Of a stretch of DNA of 64,000 nucleotides, positions 9,341 through 17,883 are shown piece by piece (the stretch's first letter is position 1; each line of letters begins with the position of its first letter). The stretch covers positions 62,001 to 126,000 of the forward strand of contig JAFDYU010000008.1 in assembly GCA_018267285.1 (NCBI GenBank). The letters run 5' to 3'. Source of the stretch: Bacteroidota bacterium. GTDB lineage: Bacteria; Bacteroidota; Bacteroidia; Cytophagales; Cyclobacteriaceae. Both the position numbers and the translations under genes were made by a program. The notes under the pieces are model-generated. The model saw only the letters and a program-made list of their open reading frames with translations, searched no databases and was not told where the DNA came from.

Positions 9341-10297
9341 ATGAAAATCTTAATTATCCGCTTTTCATCTATTGGAGATATTGTACTCACCACACCGGTG
9401 ATACGGTGCCTCAAAACCCAAACGGACGCGGAGGTTCATTACGTTACAAAAAATCAATACGAAACCATTTTAAAAAATAACCCCTACATCGATAAGCTTT
9501 TTCTATTGAAAGAAAATCTCGATGTGCTTATTGCCGATTTAAAAAAAGAAAAATACGATGTAGTTATCGATCTCCACAACAACCTACGAACCCGTATTGT
9601 AAAGTGGAAGCTCGGAGTTAAATCGTACCGGTTCAATAAACTCAATATCGAAAAATGGCTGATGGTTAATTTTAAAATCAACAAGCTGCCCGATGTGCAT
9701 ATTGTGGATCGGTACATGGCCACCGTTCAATCGCTTGGCGTGAAACTCGATGCGCTTGGCTTGGATTATTTTATCCCCGAGAATGACGAAGTGCCTTGGG
9801 AATGGTTCCCCGAAACACACCACAAGGGTTTTGTGGCTTATGCCATAGGTGCGCAGCACGAAACAAAAAAGCTCCCGGTCGGGCGGATGATTGAGCTTTG
9901 CGAAAAAATCAACCGACCCATGGTTTTACTTGGAGGCAAAGAAGATTTCGAAAATGGGGAAGCCGTGCGCAACGCTTTTGAAAACCAGTCGAAGAACGAA
10001 ATTATTTTTAATGCCTGCGGTAAATTTAACCTTAACCAGTCGGCAAGTATTTTGAAAAAATCGGATTTGGTTTTTTCGCACGACACTGGACTGATGCACA
10101 TAGCAGCCGCACTGAAGAAAGAAGTGTACAGCATTTGGGGGAACACCATCCCGGCTTTCGGCATGTATCCGTTTCGCACCACCTATCATTCTCTTGAAAA
10201 TACTAACTTGGATTGTCGACCTTGCTCAAAGATCGGTTACCACAAATGTCCGAAAGGTCATTTCAAGTGCATGAATGAATTGAATTTTGATTTTTGA
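9341..10297 (+). CDS. Glycosyltransferase family 9 (heptosyltransferase-like)
   Basis: A 318-residue GT-B enzyme. The N-terminus IIRFSSIGDIVLTTPVIRCL is the family hallmark, and the C-terminal domain has the donor-site segment SHDTGLMHIAAAL near residues 246-258. GT9 enzymes transfer heptose or related sugars from ADP-activated donors to the lipopolysaccharide core at the inner face of the inner membrane. The end is rich in Cys (NLDCRPCSKIGYHKCP), a feature common in Bacteroidota members. The exact acceptor is unknown. It stands alone between two minus-strand units. Confidence 0.9.
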   Translation: MKILIIRFSSIGDIVLTTPVIRCLKTQTDAEVHYVTKNQYETILKNNPYIDKLFLLKENLDVLIADLKKEKYDVVIDLHNNLRTRIVKWKLGVKSYRFNKLNIEKWLMVNFKINKLPDVHIVDRYMATVQSLGVKLDALGLDYFIPENDEVPWEWFPETHHKGFVAYAIGAQHETKKLPVGRMIELCEKINRPMVLLGGKEDFENGEAVRNAFENQSKNEIIFNACGKFNLNQSASILKKSDLVFSHDTGLMHIAAALKKEVYSIWGNTIPAFGMYPFRTTYHSLENTNLDCRPCSKIGYHKCPKGHFKCMNELNFDF

Positions 10298-10338
10298 AGT
10301 CCTCATCACAAAGATAGAGGGCATTTATAGGTTTACCT

Positions 10339-12216
10339 TTAATAGGCCCTTACCAACTTCCCATCCATGTAGTTCATGTACGATTGGTTGGCTACTTTCA
10401 TGCCGCCCGGAGTTGGGAAGTTGCCCGTGAAATACCAATCGCCCGTATGATGGGGAATGGCCTTATGAAGATTTTCAATGGTTTGGAAAACCACTTCAAG
10501 TTCGGCATTCATGCCTTCGGGGCGCACGATGTCGGTAATCTTTTCGGAAATTTCTTCGGGCGTAAAGAGTTTGTAAAGCTTTTTTACAAAGTTTTCAGTT
10601 CCATCGTTCATCGCTCGGCATTGTTCGTACACTTCGCCCAGCAAATAATCTTTGCCTTGTTCTTTTACCAACTGGATCATGGCCCGGAAGGCCACGAACT
10701 CGTTCATCTTGCTCATGTCAATACCGTAGCAATCGGGGAAACGGATTTGTGGAGCTGAGGATACCACCACAATTTTTTTCGGGCTCAGGCGGTCGAGCAT
10801 TTTCAAAATACTTTTCTCCAGCGTGGTGCCTCGCACGATCGAATCATCAATAACCACCAGCGTATCCTTGCCTTTGTTTACCACTTCATAGGTGGTGTCG
10901 TACACGTGCGCCACCATTTCATCGCGATGGTCGTCATCGGTAATGAAGGTGCGGAGCTTCACATCTTTGATTACGATTTTTTCTACCCGGGGCCGGAACG
11001 ATAAAATTTCTTCGAGCGAATCGACCGAAGGCTTGCCGTCTATGATGATGTCTTTTTGTTTGTTTACGAGATAATCCTGAATGCCTTCGATCAACCCCAG
11101 GAAGGCCGTCTCGGCTGTGTTGGGGATATACGAAAAAACCGTATTCTTCAAATCAAAATTGATCGATCGCAGCACTTGCGGCACCAGCAGGCGGCCCAGT
11201 TGTTTCCTTTCTTTGTAAATTTCTGGATCGGTTCCGCGCGAAAAATAAATCCGCTCGAAGCTGCACGATGTTTTTTCCAACGGAGCAACGATCTGCTGTT
11301 GCGAAAATTCTCCACTCTTGTCGATAACCAACGCGTGCCCCGGTTGTATTTCTTCGATTTGTTCGTAATCGATATTAAAGGCGGTTTTAATCGCTTGCTT
11401 TTCGGAGGCAACCACTACAATTTCTTCGTTGGCATAAAAAAATGCAGGCCGGATACCCGAGGGGTCGCGCACCACAAACGCGGAGCCCGAGCCGGTGAGG
11501 CCGGCCATGGCGTAGCCTCCGTCAAAATCTTTGCACGCACGTTTAAGTACGCGCGCCAAATCCAGTTCGGTTTCTATAATCTCCGAAACTTCTTTGTTGG
11601 AAAACTGGTCTTTGTATTTTTCGAAAAGCTCTTGCACTTCCTGATCCAAAAAATGGCCGATCTTTTCCATCACCGTAATGGTATCGACTTTGTCTTTGGG
11701 GTGTTGCCCCAACTCAATTAAAATATTGAAAAGCTCGTCTACGTTGGTCATGTTGAAGTTGCCGGCCATCACCAGGTTGCGGCTGCGCCAGTTGTTTTGG
11801 CGCAGAAAAGGGTGCACACTTTCAATGTTGTTGATGCCGTGCGTGCCATAGCGTAAATGCCCAAGCCAGAGTTCGCCCGAAAACGCCACATTTTCTTTCA
11901 GCCATTGCTCATCGCGAAAATTTGCCTTGCCCGCTTTTTGTGCTTTCTTATATTTTTTAGAGATTTTCTTGAAGAGGTGCGTAACGGGCTGTGATTTTAC
12001 AGAGCGGTAACGGCTAAAGAACCTGAACCCCGGCTTCTGATCGATTTTAATGTTGGCAATGCCGGCACCGTCTTGTCCCCGGTTGTGCTGCTTCTCCATG
12101 AGAATGTACATCTTGTTCATGGCATAAGCAGGGCCGTATTTGTCGATGTAGTACGAGAGGGGCTTTCGCAAGCGGATGAGGGCAATGCCGCATTCGTGAA
12201 GGATATTGTCGCTCAT
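10339..12216 (-). CDS. Amidophosphoribosyltransferase-like protein (long PurF form)
   Basis: A 625-residue protein with an N-terminal class II glutamine amidotransferase domain and a C-terminal phosphoribosyltransferase domain. Cys9 in HECGIAL is the likely nucleophile once the first eight residues are removed, as in propeptide-bearing PurF. The PRPP motif is VVIDDSIVRGTT. PurF makes 5-phosphoribosylamine from PRPP and glutamine in purine synthesis. It is about 120-150 residues longer than standard PurF, with extra segments in both domains, so it could be a second Bacteroidota paralogue rather than the housekeeping enzyme. It is monocistronic behind a strong consensus promoter with an 80-base leader. 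Confidence 0.85.
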   Translation of the reverse strand: MSDNILHECGIALIRLRKPLSYYIDKYGPAYAMNKMYILMEKQHNRGQDGAGIANIKIDQKPGFRFFSRYRSVKSQPVTHLFKKISKKYKKAQKAGKANFRDEQWLKENVAFSGELWLGHLRYGTHGINNIESVHPFLRQNNWRSRNLVMAGNFNMTNVDELFNILIELGQHPKDKVDTITVMEKIGHFLDQEVQELFEKYKDQFSNKEVSEIIETELDLARVLKRACKDFDGGYAMAGLTGSGSAFVVRDPSGIRPAFFYANEEIVVVASEKQAIKTAFNIDYEQIEEIQPGHALVIDKSGEFSQQQIVAPLEKTSCSFERIYFSRGTDPEIYKERKQLGRLLVPQVLRSINFDLKNTVFSYIPNTAETAFLGLIEGIQDYLVNKQKDIIIDGKPSVDSLEEILSFRPRVEKIVIKDVKLRTFITDDDHRDEMVAHVYDTTYEVVNKGKDTLVVIDDSIVRGTTLEKSILKMLDRLSPKKIVVVSSAPQIRFPDCYGIDMSKMNEFVAFRAMIQLVKEQGKDYLLGEVYEQCRAMNDGTENFVKKLYKLFTPEEISEKITDIVRPEGMNAELEVVFQTIENLHKAIPHHTGDWYFTGNFPTPGGMKVANQSYMNYMDGKLVRAY

Positions 12217-12219
12217 GTG

Positions 12220-12255
12220 TTCGTTATTCGTTGTTCGTTGGCAGTTATTCGTTGG
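12220..12255. repeat. Short direct repeats in the purF-like leader
   Basis: The 11-base unit GTTATTCGTTG occurs at 12223-12233 and 12244-12254, with further TTCGTT units around it. The repeat lies in the predicted leader of the PurF-like gene. No function can be assigned. Confidence 0.5.
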
Positions 12256-12304
12256 TTGCTGCTATAAAAGATTTAACGGATAACTACGGATGACTTAGGT
12301 AACG

Positions 12305-12334
12305 CAAAGGTAAGCGGATTAATTCAACCATCAA
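12305..12334 (-). promoter_or_regulatory. Bacteroidota promoter for the PurF-like gene
   Basis: On the minus strand TTG (12334-12332) is followed after exactly 19 bases by TACCTTTG (12312-12305), a full match to TAnnTTTG. Transcription would start near 12298, about 80 bases before the ATG at 12216. Confidence 0.65.
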
Positions 12335-12410
12335 TGAATTAGATTGCTTCCCTAATTTTTGTCAGCCTTAGGCATTGTAGATTTTACTTATTTTCGCACG
12401 ATATTTAGCC

Positions 12411-13421
12411 ATGATACAAACGGACGTAATTATTATCGGTGCAGGCCCGTGCGGGTTGTTTACCGTGTTTGAAGCAGGTTTGTTGAAACTGCGTTGCCAT
12501 CTGATTGATTCCCTCCCACTGCCGGGCGGGCAGTTGATCGAGATTTACCCCAAGAAACCGATTTACGATATCCCCGGTTTCCCTATTGTAAATGCGGGGG
12601 ACTTGGTAGATAACCTGATGAAGCAAATTGAAGTCTTCAAGCCGGGCTTCACGCTGGGCGAAAGCGCCCTCACGCTCGAAGAAAATATTGATGGCCATTT
12701 TATTGTAACCACCAATAAAGGCACTCAACACATTGCGCCTGTGGTAATCATTGCCGGTGGGCTCGGTGTTTTTGAGCCCCGTAAGCCACCCATAGAGAAC
12801 CTGGAAAAATACGAAGACAAAGGAGTGGAGTACATTATCCGCGATCCGGAGTTTTACAAAGGCAAGCGGGTGGTGATTTCGGGTGGAGGTGATTCGGCTC
12901 TGGATTGGACGATCTATCTGATCGAAAATAATATTGTGAGTGATCTTTCGTTGGTGCATCGAAGAACTTCTTTCCGCGGCCATCTGGATTCTGTGCAGAA
13001 GGTGATGGACATGGCCAACGCTAAAAAAATTAACCTGATTACGGAGGCCGAAGTAGTTGGCATTTCGGGCAACGGCAAAGTGGAGTCGGTAACCATTAAA
13101 CATACAACCTTGGGCGACCAGGTGAAAGAAGCCGATCATTTTGTTCCCTTGTTTGGACTGACCCCAAGCCTGGGGCCGATTGCCGACTGGGGACTGGAGA
13201 TTGAAAAAAATGCAGTTAAAGTAAATACGTTTGATTACTCAACCAATCGCAAAGGAATTTATGCGGTGGGTGACATTAATACGTATCCCGGAAAACTGAA
13301 ATTGATTTTGTGTGGCTTTCACGAAGGAACACTCGCGGTTCAATCTGCTTTCGCAAAAATTCATCCCAACAAAAAAAATGTATTGAAATACACCACCGTA
13401 AACGGTGTGAGCGGATTTTAA
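12411..13421 (+). CDS. Ferredoxin-NADP(+) reductase type 2 (thioredoxin-reductase-like)
   Basis: A 336-residue flavoprotein. The FAD dinucleotide fold is at residues 6-15 (VIIIGAGPCG) and the NAD(P) fold is near 153-165 (VVISGGGDSALDW). The CxxC pair of true thioredoxin reductases is absent, which with the length points to the YumC-type ferredoxin-NADP reductase. A C-terminal FAD motif (KGIYAVGDINTYPG) is present. The enzyme would pass electrons between NADPH and ferredoxin in the cytoplasm. A 2Fe-2S ferredoxin gene follows after 91 bases, which supports this role. Electron-flow direction cannot be read from sequence. Confidence 0.88.
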   Translation: MIQTDVIIIGAGPCGLFTVFEAGLLKLRCHLIDSLPLPGGQLIEIYPKKPIYDIPGFPIVNAGDLVDNLMKQIEVFKPGFTLGESALTLEENIDGHFIVTTNKGTQHIAPVVIIAGGLGVFEPRKPPIENLEKYEDKGVEYIIRDPEFYKGKRVVISGGGDSALDWTIYLIENNIVSDLSLVHRRTSFRGHLDSVQKVMDMANAKKINLITEAEVVGISGNGKVESVTIKHTTLGDQVKEADHFVPLFGLTPSLGPIADWGLEIEKNAVKVNTFDYSTNRKGIYAVGDINTYPGKLKLILCGFHEGTLAVQSAFAKIHPNKKNVLKYTTVNGVSGF

Positions 13422-13431
13422 TTTCTGTAGG

Positions 13432-13487
13432 CCTGACTTGTTAAAGGATTGTAAATACACGCATCAGGTTTCGACAGGCAACCTGAC
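13432..13487. repeat. CCTGAC-type palindromic intergenic repeat
   Basis: CCTGAC at 13432-13437 and an inverted pair TCAGGTT (13464-13470) and AACCTGA (13480-13486) lie between the reductase and ferredoxin genes. The same core builds the palindromes at 24617-24702. No T-run follows, so it is not a standard terminator. Confidence 0.5.
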
Positions 13488-13512
13488 AGCTATCTGATAA
13501 TTTTGGAGTAAA

Positions 13513-13833
13513 ATGGAAAACATGATTAAAGTTTTTGTGATTGATCGGGAAGGAGTAACGCATGAACTCGATGCCCCCACCGATATGAACATGAACATGA
13601 TGGAAGTTTGCAAAGCTCACGAACTGCCGGTAGAAGGAACGTGCGGAGGCATGGCTCTGTGCGCTTCGTGCCAGATGTATTTGGAGTCGGATACGCCCCT
13701 GCCCGAACAAAGCGATGCTGAGTTGGGCATGCTCGATCAGGCGTTTCATGTAAAGCAAAATAGTCGGTTGGGCTGCCAGATCAGAATTACCGAAGAAATT
13801 GATGGGTTGGTGGTTCGGCTTGCACCAAATTAA
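13513..13833 (+). CDS. 2Fe-2S ferredoxin, adrenodoxin type
   Basis: A 106-residue soluble ferredoxin. Cys44, Cys50, Cys53 and Cys88 form the adrenodoxin-type C-x5-C-x2-C...C cluster motif (GTCGGMALCASC and GCQI). It carries single electrons and is the likely partner of the reductase just upstream. GGAG sits five bases before the ATG, an unusual Shine-Dalgarno-like sequence in this phylum. The stop codon overlaps the stop of the convergent histidine kinase gene. The final acceptor enzyme is not encoded nearby. Confidence 0.92.
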   Translation: MENMIKVFVIDREGVTHELDAPTDMNMNMMEVCKAHELPVEGTCGGMALCASCQMYLESDTPLPEQSDAELGMLDQAFHVKQNSRLGCQIRITEEIDGLVVRLAPN

Positions 13834-15875
13834 CCTTTCCGTATGGTGAAGAAGAAGGTGCTGCCTTTGCCCACTTCACTTTCTAACCATATCCGCCCGC
13901 CATTCTTTTCAACAAATTCTTTACTTAAAATCAAGCCAAGCCCCGTGCCCTTTTCGTTGGCGGTGCCGCGCGTGGTGTAACCCGAAGTTTTTTCAAACAA
14001 CAACGCCTGAACTTCGGGTGAGATGCCGATGCCGCTGTCTTTAATAGAAATGACCAGATCGTTTCCTTCTTCGCGCGAGGCAACTTCAATAGTGCCTCCG
14101 CTTTCGGTAAATTTCAATCCGTTCAAAATCAAATTCCGCAACACCAGGTTAACAATATTTAGATCGCCCCAACCAAAAGTTCCTGGCGCAACTTTGTTGA
14201 GCATGATGATCTCTTTTAGGTGCAGCGAAGCGAGCATTTTAAAATTGTCGTCCACCACCGTACGGAGGTCAAATTTTTCGGGTTGCGTTTTCAGCTTGTC
14301 CATTTGCAGCAACGCCCAGTCAAGCAAGTTATTTATTAATGACTTGGTGTGGGTAAACTGCTTGCGCAATTCTTTGTTCAACCGCGAGAACTCTTCGGGT
14401 TTGATCCGGTCTTGATCCATTAAATCGAGAATGGCCGAGAGTGCATTCATGGGCGAGCGGAGATCGTGCGAGATGATGGAAAAAAACTTGTCTTTTACCT
14501 CGTTGAGTTGTTCAAGTTCAATGCTTCGTTTTTTTATTTCATCCTGATGTTCCATCAGGAGTTTGTTAATACGCACTCTGCGCTGTCCGCTTCGGTAAAC
14601 ATTGATCAGCAGGAAGATGGTAAGTGCCATGGTTACGGCCAAAATATTGCGTATGAGACTCTGTTTTTTAATCTCATCTTTTCGCATTTCTTCTAATTTC
14701 GTAAGCGCCTTGATCTGGTCTTCCTTGGAGGCAGTCTCGAATCGTATCTGGTCTTGCAGAAGTTTGGCCTGCATACCCTGGCTGAACAGGCTATCTTCAA
14801 GCGACTTGAACTGTTTGTAGTAGTCGAGCGCTTTTTTGTAATCGCCTTTTTGCTCGTGCAAGGCCGCAAGGTTTTTAAAGCATTCGAATCCCAACGACCA
14901 GGCGTTAGTCTTTTTGGCTACCTCGGCACTGCTCTCCATTAATTTCAATGCCTGATCGAATTTTTTCTCTTTCATGTACACCATAGCCCTGCCTAAGTCT
15001 ACCTGTGCCAGCCCGAACTCATCTTCTGTTTTTTCGAAAATAGCATGGACCGTATCGTAATAATGAAGGGCTTTGGCATTGTCACCAATATCGAGATAAG
15101 TTCGGGCTACATTATTGAGCGTTCGAGATTCGAGGTCTATTACATTCATCTTTAGTTCGCGCGCAACGTGGATTGAATACTTTAGTGCATGGAGGGCGGA
15201 GTCGTAAAGTTTTTTCTTCCGAAAAATATCTCCGATCTCATCGTAGTTGTACGCCTTGCTCTCTCTGTCTTTGATAGCCGTACTAATGGTTTGCGAAAGT
15301 TTGAGGTAATCAAGAGCCCGATCGTATTGGCCTAGTTCTTTAAACACAGTGGCTATGTTGTGCAGTGCGATGGCCATACCGAGAGAATCCTTTTTTAGAA
15401 GCCGTGCCAATTGATAGCTCTGCGTATAATAGAAATAGGCTTCATCGTATTTGCCAAAAGAATAATAATTGAGGCCTAAATTGTTGTAGCAGCTGGCTAA
15501 ACTCAAACTGTCCTTTCGTTGGAAGGCAATGTTAAGCGCCAGGTTGTTGTATTTGGTTGAAGTACTGAAATCTCCGCTGGCCTGATACAGGCTTGCTAAA
15601 TAGAAATAAGAATAGCCTTTGCCCCAAAGTAAATTTTTTGCCTCCGAAAGCTGAACCGCTTGCTCAGCAGCTTCGATCGCGTTTTTTATATTTACATTGC
15701 TGTATTCGTTGGATAACCGAATGTAAGTACGCACACGCAAAGAGTCGTTGAGTTTACCTTTGAGTTTTGACTCAAGGCTGTCAATTTTACTTTGCCCAAA
15801 AATGGATGACCCTGCCCCCGAGATAAGGAGCAGGCTAAAAATGAGATTCCGTTTTAGCACAAACCTTTCTACCAT
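13830..15875 (-). CDS. TPR-containing membrane sensor histidine kinase
   Basis: A 681-residue sensor of the Bacteroidota TPR-kinase type. It has a signal segment (about 9-27), six or seven tetratricopeptide repeats (about 50-360) that would lie in the periplasm, a coiled coil (365-405), one membrane helix (408-427), a DHp domain with His470 in FSIISHDLRSP, and a HATPase domain with SGIGISPE and GTGLGLILSKEFVE. There is no attached receiver or DNA-binding domain. The response regulator is not adjacent. Signal unknown. The 3' end overlaps the convergent ferredoxin gene by four bases. Confidence 0.92.
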   Translation of the reverse strand: MVERFVLKRNLIFSLLLISGAGSSIFGQSKIDSLESKLKGKLNDSLRVRTYIRLSNEYSNVNIKNAIEAAEQAVQLSEAKNLLWGKGYSYFYLASLYQASGDFSTSTKYNNLALNIAFQRKDSLSLASCYNNLGLNYYSFGKYDEAYFYYTQSYQLARLLKKDSLGMAIALHNIATVFKELGQYDRALDYLKLSQTISTAIKDRESKAYNYDEIGDIFRKKKLYDSALHALKYSIHVARELKMNVIDLESRTLNNVARTYLDIGDNAKALHYYDTVHAIFEKTEDEFGLAQVDLGRAMVYMKEKKFDQALKLMESSAEVAKKTNAWSLGFECFKNLAALHEQKGDYKKALDYYKQFKSLEDSLFSQGMQAKLLQDQIRFETASKEDQIKALTKLEEMRKDEIKKQSLIRNILAVTMALTIFLLINVYRSGQRRVRINKLLMEHQDEIKKRSIELEQLNEVKDKFFSIISHDLRSPMNALSAILDLMDQDRIKPEEFSRLNKELRKQFTHTKSLINNLLDWALLQMDKLKTQPEKFDLRTVVDDNFKMLASLHLKEIIMLNKVAPGTFGWGDLNIVNLVLRNLILNGLKFTESGGTIEVASREEGNDLVISIKDSGIGISPEVQALLFEKTSGYTTRGTANEKGTGLGLILSKEFVEKNGGRIWLESEVGKGSTFFFTIRKG

Positions 15876-16023
15876 TTGAACAAATTAGGTTACAAGCCTT
15901 GAAACTATAATACGCACAAACTCTTCAAAGTTTATGGAAGTAAGGTAAAAGTACGATTAATGTTTTTTGAAAAAACAGCATGAATTGATCAATTTCATAC
16001 ATGCAACCGTTTTTATTAGGGGC

Positions 16024-16836
16024 TCAATCCCACAACCTGTGGGCTTCCAAACGAAGGTTTTGCCCAAAGAACAGGCGTGTGCTGGCCTCAAAAGATTCGG
16101 TATAGTCGGAAACAAAGAAATGACTTTCGGGTTTTGAAGCGTTATTCAGCAATCCCTCGGACAACAAAAACGAATGCAGCGACTGTGCTGCCACCAAAGA
16201 GGAATCCAACACCTGAGTACGGCCCTTGTAAAAATCTTCAATTTCTTTCTTAATCAACGGATAGTGGGTGCACCCTAAAATCAGCGCATCGAGTTCGCCC
16301 AACGAAGAGTCGGAAAGATATTGCGCCACAATATCACCGCTGATCTTATTGTTGAAAAAGCCCTCCTCAATCATGGGTGCCAGCAATGGGGTGGCGAGGG
16401 AGTGGAGAGTTATGTTTTTATTCAATTCTTTCAGTTTCTTAGAATAAACATCCGACTGAACGGTGCGTTTAGTTCCGATCAGACCTACCTGTGCACCCGA
16501 AAATTTCTGCGAAACAAATTCAATCATGGGATCAATCACATTGATAACGTGCGCCTCATGCCGAACATATTCTTTCAACAACTCAAAGGCTGCCGAGCTG
16601 GCCGAGTGGCATGCAATCACAATTACCTTGCATTTTTTCTGCAGCAGCACGTTTGCAATTTTAACCGAGAAAGCCTGAATGGCTGCTTCCGATTTATCGC
16701 CATAGGGCAGGTGTGCCGTGTCTCCAAAATAGATCATGTGTTCGTGCGGCATCAGGCTTTTAATGGCGTGCGCAACGGTAAGCCCGCCAATGCCGCTGTC
16801 GAATATCCCAATGGGGTTTTCAGGTAGTTTGTTCAA
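16024..16836 (-). CDS. murI: Glutamate racemase
   Basis: A 270-residue cytoplasmic enzyme that makes D-glutamate for peptidoglycan. It shows IGIFDSGIGGLTVA at residues 9-22, PYGDKS near 44, the first catalytic Cys76 in IACHSAS, and the second catalytic Cys in LGCTHYP. The residue after Cys76 is His where most family members have Asn, which could affect substrate contacts. The start is a TTG at 16836, since no in-frame ATG precedes the conserved N-terminus. A hairpin terminator separates it from the membrane gene upstream. Confidence 0.93.
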   Translation of the reverse strand: MNKLPENPIGIFDSGIGGLTVAHAIKSLMPHEHMIYFGDTAHLPYGDKSEAAIQAFSVKIANVLLQKKCKVIVIACHSASSAAFELLKEYVRHEAHVINVIDPMIEFVSQKFSGAQVGLIGTKRTVQSDVYSKKLKELNKNITLHSLATPLLAPMIEEGFFNNKISGDIVAQYLSDSSLGELDALILGCTHYPLIKKEIEDFYKGRTQVLDSSLVAAQSLHSFLLSEGLLNNASKPESHFFVSDYTESFEASTRLFFGQNLRLEAHRLWD

Positions 16837-16865
16837 AGTGCAGGAAATTGAAAGTCAAAGAAAAC

Positions 16866-16896
16866 AAAAAGCCCTGACGGATATCGCCAGGGCTTT
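16866..16896 (-). terminator. Rho-independent terminator after the zinc-ribbon membrane gene
   Basis: GCCCTG (16871-16876) pairs with CAGGGC (16888-16893), with added inner pairs. On the minus strand the stem is followed by a T-rich tract (TTTTTGTTTT). It ends the 16916-17662 transcript before murI. Confidence 0.75.
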
Positions 16897-16915
16897 GAAA
16901 ATCTTTTTTCGGATA

Positions 16916-17662
16916 TCAAACATTTTTACCCAAAGGCTGCAGTTTTGTTTCGCGGGCTTCGCGGTGGTTGCAATAGTCGCATTGGTAGTGTTTCATCAGT
17001 AAGCCCGGTTCGGTTTGGGTGGGCTTTACTTCTACCTCTTCTTTTGTTATTTTGAACGTAAAGAAATTGCATTCGGGGCATTGCTCGGCATGCAGATAGC
17101 TTTCGTATTTTTCAATTTTCTTGTGACCCGAGGCATCGTCAATCCATACATCGTAATCCACCGAATGAACGTTGGCTTCTTCAGCTATCTGGGAGGCATC
17201 TAAGTGTGTGTCTTCTTCTTCTTCCGATAATTTGCGCATCAAATTACCCGTAGGAGATACGCGTGGTTTGTTGCGCAGTTTCACAAGCCGCTTTTCCACG
17301 TAACGCGGATAATAAATGCGCACCATACTGTAAAATACAAAGTAACCGATGACCACAAAACTAATTGTGATGAACAGCCTTACATAAAACCACAACTCGC
17401 CATGGGTGGCAATTTTTTCGGTATAAAGCGTATTGGCATAAAAGCCTGCGGCTACAATAACGGCCAATACGGCATACCAGAAATAACGGATTTCATGAAG
17501 ATTGACATAGTCATACTTCTGTTTATAGTCTTTGATTTTCAACACACGAAATTCGTGGTAAAGCAAAATCAAGATCGCAATAACAACACACGCGGCTGCA
17601 CCCATGGTCATGTATTCGTTCCAATCGGTTTTTAAAAAACTTTCAAAAGAGGTTTCTTTCAT
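16916..17662 (-). CDS. Membrane protein with C-terminal zinc-ribbon-like motif
   Basis: A 248-residue protein I cannot assign to a named family. Three membrane helices are visible at about 18-36, 60-78 and 92-112, then a cytoplasmic region with an acidic stretch (KLSEEEEDTH). The tail carries two Cys pairs, CPEC and CDYC, spaced about 34 residues apart, a zinc-ribbon pattern. It begins with ATG and is monocistronic, ended by the terminator at 16866-16896. The metal site is inferred from the cysteine spacing. No partner gene is evident. Confidence 0.75.
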   Translation of the reverse strand: MKETSFESFLKTDWNEYMTMGAAACVVIAILILLYHEFRVLKIKDYKQKYDYVNLHEIRYFWYAVLAVIVAAGFYANTLYTEKIATHGELWFYVRLFITISFVVIGYFVFYSMVRIYYPRYVEKRLVKLRNKPRVSPTGNLMRKLSEEEEDTHLDASQIAEEANVHSVDYDVWIDDASGHKKIEKYESYLHAEQCPECNFFTFKITKEEVEVKPTQTEPGLLMKHYQCDYCNHREARETKLQPLGKNV

Positions 17663-17823
17663 AGGTTCGGGTTTTTTGGATGGTCTAAAATTAATAGAAT
17701 CTTTTGATTCAACTAACTTCCCACCAATAAATTCATGCTAAAAGAAGGGACATGATGGTTTTTTGTATGGCAAATGGGGTGCTCGACCTCCCTTTTGCCC
17801 AGGTGTATTAAAACAGTAAATGT

Positions 17824-17854
17824 TTTGCAGACATTAACACTACACTGTATTTTG
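17824..17854 (+). promoter_or_regulatory. Candidate promoter for fabI
   Basis: TTTG at 17824-17827 is followed after 19 bases by GTATTTTG at 17847-17854, six of eight matches to TAnnTTTG. The predicted start of transcription is about 20 bases before the ATG. Confidence 0.45.
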
Positions 17855-17883
17855 TATTATTGCAATGAAAAAAACAATTTACC

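Noticed and set aside
11056..11721. Antisense frame of 221 codons inside the PurF-like gene
   Set aside because: It lies wholly opposite a complete, motif-bearing gene and has no recognisable domain or start signals.
12405..13139. Antisense frame of 244 codons in the ferredoxin reductase gene
   Set aside because: The plus-strand gene has both dinucleotide folds; the antisense frame has none.
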